Source: a virus | Strand: one strand, 5' to 3' | IMG/VR virus record: IMGVR_UViG_3300022752_000346 | Span: 1-25,775 of that record | Length of the DNA: 25,775 nucleotides | Shown here: positions 16,699-24,500 of the stretch, piece after piece | Layout of the letters: each line of letters begins with the position of its first letter | How positions within the stretch are numbered: position 1 is the stretch's first letter | Translations under genes and position numbers: made by a program | The notes under the pieces: generated by a model | Told to the model about the DNA's origin: nothing | Databases searched by the model: none | Seen by the model: the letters and a program-made list of their open reading frames with translations, nothing else

Positions 16699-18858
16699 AT
16701 GGGAATGAGAATACTTAAACGAGACAAAACGACACAGGCATTTATGCCAAATAAAATCCTAACTAGGATTAAAACACAATCGACTGGACTAAAGGTTGAT
16801 GCCGATTCTTTATTTTTAGAGGTGATGCCACTTATAAGTGATAATATCACAACAACAGAAATAGATGAAATAATTGCTTTTAAAGCTGCTGATAAAATCA
16901 TTCAGCACCCAGACTACTCCTTATTAGGTGGTAGAATACTACTAAGCAGACAATCAAAATTGATAGGCAAAGAATTGCAACCAGTTGATTTGACTTATGA
17001 CTTTTTTGCTGCAACAACATTTCTTTCGAAGTATTCAAAAAGAGATAACAACAAAGCTCCAATTGAATTACCTTCATGTATGTATGAGCGTGTTGCTTAT
17101 CATTTACACGATGATGATGATGAATCTAGAAAGGAACTTCTAAAAGAATTAAAGACCAAAAGAGCCAACTTTGCAACACCGACATATACAAACGCTGGTG
17201 TGGATAAAAGAAATGGCATGATTAGTTGTAATCTAACACATTTGGAAGAAGATTCTTTTGAAGGTATCGAAGCTACTTTAACAAAGATAGCGTCTGCATC
17301 AAAAGAGGGTTCTGGTATTGGACTACTTATAGACCCACTCAGAAGTAAAGATAGCTTGGTTCATTCATTCCAAGGCAACGCTGGTGGTGTTGTAAGACTT
17401 GCAGATATGGTTCAATCAAAAATGCGTTTCTACAAACAAGGTTCACGTTCTGGAAGTTGCGCTCTTTATTTATCAGTTTGGCATAGAGACATTTTTGATT
17501 TCTTAGACCTTACGTTACCAATTGGTGATGAACAATTAAGAACACGTGATTTATTTACGGCTGTTGTTATAAACGATTTGTTTATGAAAAAGCTTGAAAG
17601 AAACGAAAATTGGTATTTGTTCTGTCCAAATGATATAAAGAAAGCTGGGTTAACACCACTACATCTTCTTTGGGGTGAAGAATTTGAAACGGAATATCAA
17701 AAAGCGGTTGATTTGGGGATTGGTAAACAAGTTAATCCGAAAGAAATATTTGATGCTATAGTAAAAGCTCAAGTTGAAAGCGGTAGACCATATGTTATGT
17801 TTAAAGACAATGCTAACAAAAGAAACATGCAGTCTAATATTGGACCTATTTGTCAATCAAATTTATGTATTGAAGTGTTTCAAGCATCAAAACCAAAATA
17901 CACACCTCAATGTACTTTGGCATCTGTAAACTTAGCTGAACACAATGGACTTAAATCAATTGACAAAACAACAAGAGTTTTGGTTAGAGGATTAAATAAA
18001 GTTATTGACAAAAATAAATGGAGCGATGATTGGAGCCAAGCAGCTGGTTTGGACCAAAGAGCTTTAGCAATCGGTGTTGCTGGTTTAGCTGATTTCTTTG
18101 CAAAAAAGAAAATTTCGTTTGAAAGTGAAGAAGCTAAAAAATGGAACAATGATATTTTTGAAACAATGTATAAAGCTGCTGTCGAAGAGTCGATGATAAT
18201 AGCTGAAGAAAAAGGACAAAACTACCCAGCTTGGGAGGGAAGCTTATATTCTGTTGGGGAAACTTATATTGAAGGTTGGTCACCAAAACCAACTGGAGAA
18301 CCAATACCTATGTACAACAGCCTTCTTCTTGGTCTTATGCCAACGGCTTCATCAGCAATTCTTTTGGGTTCATTTGAATCATTTGAACCAGTTACGGCTA
18401 ATTTGTTTACTAGACGTGTCGGTCAAGGTGAATTTTTGATTGTTAACAAATATCTTGTAAACGAATTGATTGAACATGAGTTATGGGATTCAGAAATGAT
18501 TGACAAAGTTATAAAAAATAAAGGTAGTATTCAAAACATTGTTGAGATTCCAGAAGATATTCGTTTCAGATACAAAGATGTTTGGGAGATACCACAAAGA
18601 GTTTTACTAGACTTGGCTATCATTAGAAACAAATATGTTGACCAGTCACAGTCACTGAATGTATACCATGCTGACGCAAAATATGGCAAAATAGCTAGTG
18701 CTTTGATGTACGCTTGGAAAGGTGGGTTAAAGACAGGTGTTTACTACACTAGAACTAAATCAAAGCTAGAAACAAACACAAAATTAGCCACACAACTAGT
18801 AGCTGTTGTAAAGAAACCAAAAGACAGTCAATTTGAATGTTTTGGTTGTTCAGCTTAA
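16699..18858 (+). CDS. nrdA: Class I ribonucleotide reductase alpha subunit (NrdA/R1)
   Basis: The 719-residue protein (T4 NrdA is 754) holds the catalytic and allosteric sites. The N-terminal ~90 residues look like an ATP-cone ('MRILKRDKTTQAFMPNKI'). Active-site residues are C177 (MISCNL), N388/C390/E392 (SNLCIE) and C405 (PQCTLASVNL). Radical-transfer tyrosines are Y682/Y683, and the C-terminal redox pair is C714/C717 in 'FECFGCSA'. The 'KEGSGIGL' and 'SGSCALYL' stretches are typical of the class. No intein or intron interrupts it. The second Met (16705) is an alternative start. It is tightly coupled to nrdB and followed by a terminator that ends the replication block. Confidence 0.95.
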   Translation: MGMRILKRDKTTQAFMPNKILTRIKTQSTGLKVDADSLFLEVMPLISDNITTTEIDEIIAFKAADKIIQHPDYSLLGGRILLSRQSKLIGKELQPVDLTYDFFAATTFLSKYSKRDNNKAPIELPSCMYERVAYHLHDDDDESRKELLKELKTKRANFATPTYTNAGVDKRNGMISCNLTHLEEDSFEGIEATLTKIASASKEGSGIGLLIDPLRSKDSLVHSFQGNAGGVVRLADMVQSKMRFYKQGSRSGSCALYLSVWHRDIFDFLDLTLPIGDEQLRTRDLFTAVVINDLFMKKLERNENWYLFCPNDIKKAGLTPLHLLWGEEFETEYQKAVDLGIGKQVNPKEIFDAIVKAQVESGRPYVMFKDNANKRNMQSNIGPICQSNLCIEVFQASKPKYTPQCTLASVNLAEHNGLKSIDKTTRVLVRGLNKVIDKNKWSDDWSQAAGLDQRALAIGVAGLADFFAKKKISFESEEAKKWNNDIFETMYKAAVEESMIIAEEKGQNYPAWEGSLYSVGETYIEGWSPKPTGEPIPMYNSLLLGLMPTASSAILLGSFESFEPVTANLFTRRVGQGEFLIVNKYLVNELIEHELWDSEMIDKVIKNKGSIQNIVEIPEDIRFRYKDVWEIPQRVLLDLAIIRNKYVDQSQSLNVYHADAKYGKIASALMYAWKGGLKTGVYYTRTKSKLETNTKLATQLVAVVKKPKDSQFECFGCSA

Positions 18859-18876
18859 AAATTATACTAAAATTAT

Positions 18877-18906
18877 AAAAGGGCCTAAAAAAGGGCCCTT
18901 TTTTAT
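18877..18906 (+). terminator. Intrinsic terminator after nrdA
   Basis: AAAAGGGCC (18877-18885), an 8-base A-rich loop, and GGCCCTTTT (18894-18902) followed by more T residues. The stem is about 9 bp with a U tract. It lies 19 bases after the nrdA stop and separates the replication block from the baseplate genes. Confidence 0.85.
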
Positions 18907-18931
18907 TTACATATTTACTTACAAAAATCTT

Positions 18932-18948
18932 TTAGTATTATATTTATC
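18932..18948 (+). promoter_or_regulatory. Candidate late promoter for the gp25 block (TATATTTAT)
   Basis: Between the terminator and the gp25 ATG (18964), the sequence TTTAGTATTATATTTATC holds TATATTTA at 18939-18946, one base off the TAnnTTTG -7 consensus. No TTG -33 box is evident upstream. It is related to the GATATTTAT words at 9353 and 14264. Some promoter must start this block after the terminator, which is the main support. Confidence 0.35.
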
Positions 18949-18963
18949 TGAAAAAGCATAAAT

Positions 18964-19350
18964 ATGGCTGAATTAAAATACATCAATATAAATTATCCAT
19001 TTAAGAACAGCTCAAAGGGTTTTTTTTTGGATTTGACCAGTGATGAAAATGCAGCAATCAAAGCTGACCTATTGCATTTAATATTAACTAGAAAAGGTCA
19101 AAGACTTTATAATCCAGAGTTTGGAACTGATTTGCTTAGATATATTTTTGAACCAGAAGATGGATTGACATTATCTAAAATAAAAGAAGAAATAGACACA
19201 GCGGTAAACAAATATTTACCAAAACTTAAAGTAAATAATATAAGTGTTGAACCATCAGAATTAAATGACCACGCAGCTGTGGTTAGGTTTGACTATACCA
19301 TAACAGATGACGTTTTTACAACAACTGATTTTGTAATAATTAATATATAA
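18964..19350 (+). CDS. 25: gp25-like baseplate wedge protein
   Basis: The 128-residue protein (T4 gp25 is 132) has the family signature 'LLHLILTRKGQRLYNPEFGT' (residues ~35-54), then 'LLRYIFEP', then a helix and strands ending in 'VIINI'. gp25 is the most conserved wedge protein of contractile injection systems; it joins gp6 and gp53 around the hub and helps start sheath polymerisation. A run of nine T at 19020-19028 encodes Phe-Phe-Leu and does not break the frame. It lies one base before the gp6 gene, the same order as T4 genes 25 and 6. Confidence 0.9.
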   Translation: MAELKYININYPFKNSSKGFFLDLTSDENAAIKADLLHLILTRKGQRLYNPEFGTDLLRYIFEPEDGLTLSKIKEEIDTAVNKYLPKLKVNNISVEPSELNDHAAVVRFDYTITDDVFTTTDFVIINI

Positions 19351-19351
19351 T

Positions 19352-21169
19352 ATGGCACAAGGAATAAACTACACTTCTCGTAATTTTGCGGACATAAGAA
19401 CTGACCTAGTAAACATGGTCAGACAATACTATCCAGACATTTTTAATGATTTTAACGATGCATCTGTTGGTATGATGTTATTGGAATTAAACGCTGCTGT
19501 TGGGGACATGCTCTCCTTCAATACAGATAGAATGTTCCAAGAAACACAAATTGATTATGCACAACAAAGACAATCAATTCTTTCTTTAGCTAGAACGTTT
19601 GGTTTGAAGGTTCCAGGAAAACGACCAAGTGTAACAATAGTTGATTTTTCAGTAACAGTACCACCTTTTGGTGATACATTTGATGTCTCATATGCACCAA
19701 TTATTAGAGCTGGAGCGCAAGTAAGCGGAGCTGGTAAAGTATTTGAAACACAGTATGATATTGATTTTTCAAATCCTTTTACAATAGGTGGTATACCAAA
19801 TAGACTTATTATCCCAAATTTTAATTCAAATGGCATTTTAACTACATATACTATTACAAAAAGAGAAATGGTTATAAATGGTTTTACTAAAATTTTTAAA
19901 AGAACTATTTCACCAAATGATGTAAGACCATTTTTTCAAATAATACTACCAGAAAACAATGTATTATCAATTAATTCTATTATAGCTCTTCAAGGTACAA
20001 ATTTTACTCAAGACCCATCACTAGACCAATTTTTAAATATTCAAAATAGATGGTTTGAAATGGATGCACTAGCCGAAAGTGAAATATTCATTGAAGACAC
20101 AGCTGTAGCTAGTGATAATGCTGGTATTAGACCAGGAAAGTGGATTACAGTAACAAAAAAATTCATACGTGAATACACTGATTTAGGGTTTACCAAAATA
20201 ACATTTGGTGGTGGTAGCCAAGATGTTAGTAGTCTTTGCGACTTTGATGTAAACCCAGCTTTGGTTAATCAAATTGGTGATTTTATAAACAATATGGCAT
20301 TGGGTGAAACACCAACAGCAAATACAACTATGTTTATAAAATACAGAGTTGGTGGTGGTGGAGACACAAATTTAGGACCAAATGTGTTAACTAACATAGG
20401 TTTATTAAACATGACTGTAAACGGTCCAAATCAAACTATAAACAATTCTGTTAGGGCATCTCTTGTTGTAAACAATCCATTACCAGCATTGGGTGGTAAA
20501 GACGCTCCTAGCGTTGAGGAAATTAGGAATATGGTTAAGTATAACTTTTCAGCTCAAAATAGAGCTGTAACAATAAAAGATTATCAGAGTAGAATTTCTT
20601 TAATGCCAGGTGAATTTGGAGTTCCTTTTAGATGTGGTGTATTTGAAGAACAAAATAAAATTAAAGTTTATGTAATGAGTTTAGATGCTAATGGAAAGTT
20701 ATCAAACAATTCAACTAGCACACTTAGAAGTAATATAGCAACATATTTAGCAGATTACAGAATGTTAAATGACTATGTTCAGATTTCAAATGGTAAAATA
20801 ATAAATCTTTCTTTTGAAATTGATTTATTTGTTGATAAAAAAGCACCACAATCACAAATCATATCTCAAGTAATTTCTAGTGTTCAGAGCTTTATGGATA
20901 TAAACAAATATCAAATGGGTGATAATATATATTTGTCACCTTTAATTGAAAATATAAATAATGTTGGTGGAGTTTTAAACGTAATTGATTTAAGAATCTT
21001 TAATAAAGTAGGAAATGGATACAGTGTTAATGAGATTTCACAACCTTACATAGATACAGCGACAAGACAAATAGACATAGCAAGTGACTATACATTGTTT
21101 GGCGACCCAATTACTATGTTTGAGATAAAATTTCCAGCACAAGATATTAAAGTAAGAGTTAAATCATAA
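19352..21169 (+). CDS. 6: gp6-like baseplate wedge protein (baseplate J family)
   Basis: The 605-residue protein (T4 gp6 is 660) begins 'NYTSRNFADIRTDLVNMVRQ' and 'DASVGMMLLELNAAVGDML', typical of gp6/baseplate-J proteins. The mid-region 'PSVEEIRNMVKYNFSAQNRA' followed by 'VTIKDYQSRI' (~384-415) is the family hallmark ('tr.DY'). gp6 forms the ring of heterodimers that triggers the baseplate change. The C-terminal ~200 residues hold the beta-strand-rich dimer part, including 'NLSFEIDLFVDK'. The gene starts one base after the gp25 stop (TAATATGG), so the two are co-translated. Confidence 0.9.
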   Translation: MAQGINYTSRNFADIRTDLVNMVRQYYPDIFNDFNDASVGMMLLELNAAVGDMLSFNTDRMFQETQIDYAQQRQSILSLARTFGLKVPGKRPSVTIVDFSVTVPPFGDTFDVSYAPIIRAGAQVSGAGKVFETQYDIDFSNPFTIGGIPNRLIIPNFNSNGILTTYTITKREMVINGFTKIFKRTISPNDVRPFFQIILPENNVLSINSIIALQGTNFTQDPSLDQFLNIQNRWFEMDALAESEIFIEDTAVASDNAGIRPGKWITVTKKFIREYTDLGFTKITFGGGSQDVSSLCDFDVNPALVNQIGDFINNMALGETPTANTTMFIKYRVGGGGDTNLGPNVLTNIGLLNMTVNGPNQTINNSVRASLVVNNPLPALGGKDAPSVEEIRNMVKYNFSAQNRAVTIKDYQSRISLMPGEFGVPFRCGVFEEQNKIKVYVMSLDANGKLSNNSTSTLRSNIATYLADYRMLNDYVQISNGKIINLSFEIDLFVDKKAPQSQIISQVISSVQSFMDINKYQMGDNIYLSPLIENINNVGGVLNVIDLRIFNKVGNGYSVNEISQPYIDTATRQIDIASDYTLFGDPITMFEIKFPAQDIKVRVKS

Positions 21170-21193
21170 GGTTTTCTTATTTTTACAGTTTTG

Positions 21194-21209
21194 TATATTT
21201 GTATAAATA
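21194..21209 (+). promoter_or_regulatory. Candidate promoter: TATATTTG abutting TATAAATA
   Basis: TATATTTG (21194-21201) is a perfect Bacteroidota -7 box, and TATAAATA (21202-21209), exactly the T4 late-promoter word, follows with no gap, 20 bases before the ATG at 21230. The -33 region has TTTTC rather than TTG. In such A/T-rich DNA each word can occur by chance, but both sit in the only 60-base gap in this block. Confidence 0.4.
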
Positions 21210-21229
21210 AAATTTAAAAATTAATTAAA

Positions 21230-21574
21230 ATGGCTGGATGTAATTGTAAAGGTAATGTTATGAATGGTGAATCAAATAACGACTCACCAAAATCAATTTT
21301 TCAAAATACAGTAAATTATGGATTAAAATTACTTATGTTTTTAATCTTTTTGGTAATGTTACCATTGGTAATTGTATATATTGTTTATTTAGGTTTTAGC
21401 ATAATTGTGTTAAATAAAAATGTAAACATGAAACCATTATTATCGGCTATTGGTAATAAGTTTAGAGAGAAAGACGATGAAGATAATTTTATTGATGAAG
21501 AAGAATTAAAAAATCTAACAGAAGAAGATGTTATTTTATTAGACGCTGATGATATAACAGATAAACAATTTTAA
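21230..21574 (+). CDS. Small membrane protein in the baseplate block (unknown function)
   Basis: The 114-residue protein has a short N-terminal part with a 'CNCKG' Cys pair (C4, C6), one long hydrophobic stretch at residues ~31-61 broken by Pro45 (one long membrane helix or a tight hairpin), and a strongly acidic C-terminal tail (residues ~80-114). There is no cleavable signal peptide pattern. I do not recognise the family. Location between gp6 and a giant baseplate protein that also carries a membrane-like segment suggests a virion or infection-stage role rather than a lysis role, though a holin-like function cannot be excluded. The gene ends five bases before the next ATG. Confidence 0.6.
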   Translation: MAGCNCKGNVMNGESNNDSPKSIFQNTVNYGLKLLMFLIFLVMLPLVIVYIVYLGFSIIVLNKNVNMKPLLSAIGNKFREKDDEDNFIDEEELKNLTEEDVILLDADDITDKQF

Positions 21575-21579
21575 AATTA

Positions 21580-24500
21580 ATGTCAGAATCAATAAGAATA
21601 AGGACTACACCAAATGGGGGTGACAAATACGTCAAAGTTAAGATAGACCAAGATATAGATTTTGTTGAAATTCTTTCATTAAAGATTTCACAAGATGAAT
21701 TATATAGGGAATTTTGTTCTGACTATGGTGTTGTTGCTGGTAGGGTTATAATTAACAGCGGATTTGGTGTTCCAAATGCCAAAGTAAGTATATTCATACC
21801 TATTGATGAGGTTGATAAGAAAAATGTTGAACTATCGGCTATTTATCCATATGAAACTGTTGGCGATAAAAATAGTGATGGTATTCGCTATAATTTATTA
21901 CCTAGATATTCTGATTCAGAAAATACTTGTTTTACAGCAGTTGGTACATTTCCTAGTAAAAGAGAAGTATTAGATAACTCAAATATTTTGGAAATTTACT
22001 GCAAATACTATAGATTTACAACAACAACAAATTATGCTGGTGACTTTATGATATTTGGAGTACCAGTTGGAACATATACACTCCATGTTGATGCTGACAT
22101 TTCAGATATTGGTATTGCGTCTCAAAGACCATATGATTTAATAAGAAAAGGTAGTTCACCTAAATTTTTTAATAGTCCGACAAAATTTAAAAATGACACA
22201 AATTTAAACACGCTGATTCAAATAAAATCAGCAGATGTGGGTGTAAACATACAACCTTTTTGGGGCGACATGGAAAATTGTGAAATAGGTATTACAAGAG
22301 TTGATGTAGATTTAAATTATAATTTAGAACCTTGTGCTATTTTTATGGGTAGTATTTATGGCGACCAAGATAAAAACTCAGTAAATAAAAATTGTATTCC
22401 TAGAAAAAAATTTGGTGAAATGTGTGAACAAGTTACATCAGCTGGTTCCATAGAAATGATTAGAAAAACTTTAGATGATACAATTGAAGAGTTTTCTATT
22501 GACGGTGGTAGAGTCATTGATGATGACGGTACTTGGGCTTATCAAATTCCAATGAATTTAGATTATATGATAACTGATGAAACTGGTGCGCTCATTTTAT
22601 CCGAAGACCCAAGCAAAGGTATCCCAACTAGAGCTAACGTTAGGTTTAGAATAGGTATGGATGAGACTGGTGGTTTAGGTAGACTTAGAACTAGAGCAAA
22701 ATATTTGGTCCCAAACAACCCAAAATTACCTTCTGAGATAGATTATAATTTTGACGAAAATACAAAACCAACTAGTTTTAGAAATTTATATTGGAATAAA
22801 ATATATACAGTTTCAAATTTTATAACTAGGTATCAGAGAAGTATTACAGGTGCAGCGGATAGAAGCATAACAGCCATGAAAAGTGTCGATGCATGTGCTG
22901 GTGATAAGAATCCATTCCCATATAATAGAGTAAACACAACAACCAATCCAATATTTTTTATAATATGTTTGATTATAAAAATAATTGGATTTATCGTTGG
23001 TTTGATTAATTCAATCATTATACCTCTTATAAATGCTATTGTGTCTATTGTTAGAGCAGTGGTTGATATTATTAATTTTTTTGGAAACGATGTAACAAAA
23101 CCAGATTATGTTCCGTGTGTTACAATTGAATGCCCATCAGATAATGGGTCGTTATTTGCCCCAGGCTGTAAAGAAGGCACCGATGGTTATGTCGCTGCCA
23201 ATCCAACATATGGTTGTGGTGGTACGTATGGTGATTGTTCACCCTTTAATTTGGTTGGATTAGATGATTGTTTAGCATTTCAAATGGCTCAAGATTTAAA
23301 TTTATTTCAGTTTGATTTTTATAATGATTGGGTTAATGGAACCTTGTTTAGTTATCTTTTAAAGTATAAAAGAAGACAAAGTCAAGAAGAAAGATTTTGC
23401 GAGTTTGATTGTTCTGATTTTACTGGGGACCCTAACTATACTGGGGTTGATGGAAACGGTGATGGTACACCAGATAATGATTGTACAAACCGTGTTTTAT
23501 TAGACACATGTTATAATTGTGGTGGTGGTGGTTTACATTTACCAAGTTCTTCTGGCGGTTTTCAATTTAATTATTTAGATTGTCAAAAAGAAAGTCGCGA
23601 TAATGGTTTAATAAGAGAGGGTTTAATTAAAAAATATAAAGGTGAATTATATTATGCTGCTACCCTACATACATTAACACCGTTTAAATTATTTGCAACA
23701 GAAATTGTTTGTTTAGGTTCTGTATTTACATGTGATTGGCAAGGTTATCCTAAATTACAACCAAATTTAGTCACAACTTCATACAAATTACCTCCAGAGA
23801 TTGAAGAAAAAGATAGTAATAACACTACAGTATTAGCAAGTGGTCAGGTAACAATTGGTCTTGGTTCAAAAGGTTTATTTTTTGATATTAATTGTGTTGG
23901 TTTACACGTTGATTATCAACAATGTCTTAATCTTAGACATATTTGTGAAATCGGTGTTGATTTAGATGAAGCCATCTTTATCCCAACAACAAACCAATTT
24001 ATACCAGCTGATTCAATAATGGGTTCAAATGATATAACTGATTTAAATGAACAATTTAGAAATGCGTTTCTTTACATAAATAGTGGAACAACATTTCCAG
24101 TTATTTATTCACAACCAACAAACATTAACAGCAACTTCAATACTAGCAACTCAGCAATTTATAATTTTGCTAACAATATAGATAATGGTATTGATTATGC
24201 TAATTTTAGAGGATATTTTTCACTTCAGACACCACCACAACCAATTGATAATAATTATTGGCAATCAAAACATTCATTTTTCATGTATTTTGGAATAATT
24301 CCAGGTCGTTCAGCTTTAGATAAAATGAATCAAAGGTATTTTACACCATGTATTGTACCAGTTGATTCTGATATGCTTATAGATGCCACAGTTACCCCAG
24401 CAACTGGCTCAACATCAGCTGATGGGACAATAACGTTTACAATTGTTGGTGGACAAGGACCATATACATATGTAATAACAGACAACTTAACAGGAAACCA

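Noticed and set aside
18254-18439. Second + strand frame inside nrdA
   Set aside because: It lies wholly inside the conserved C-terminal half of NrdA, with an unremarkable composition and no start context.
16699-18858. Intein or intron in nrdA (a common site in phages)
   Set aside because: Catalytic motifs follow one another at normal spacing and the length is slightly short, leaving no room for an insert.
19020-19028. T9 homopolymer in gp25 and A-runs in other genes as frameshift or slippage sites
   Set aside because: The proteins read through in frame with family-typical length; such runs are expected in A+T-rich DNA.
21230-21574. Calling the small membrane protein a holin
   Set aside because: It has a hydrophobic stretch and charged tail, but it lies in a baseplate operon with no endolysin neighbour, so the evidence is insufficient.
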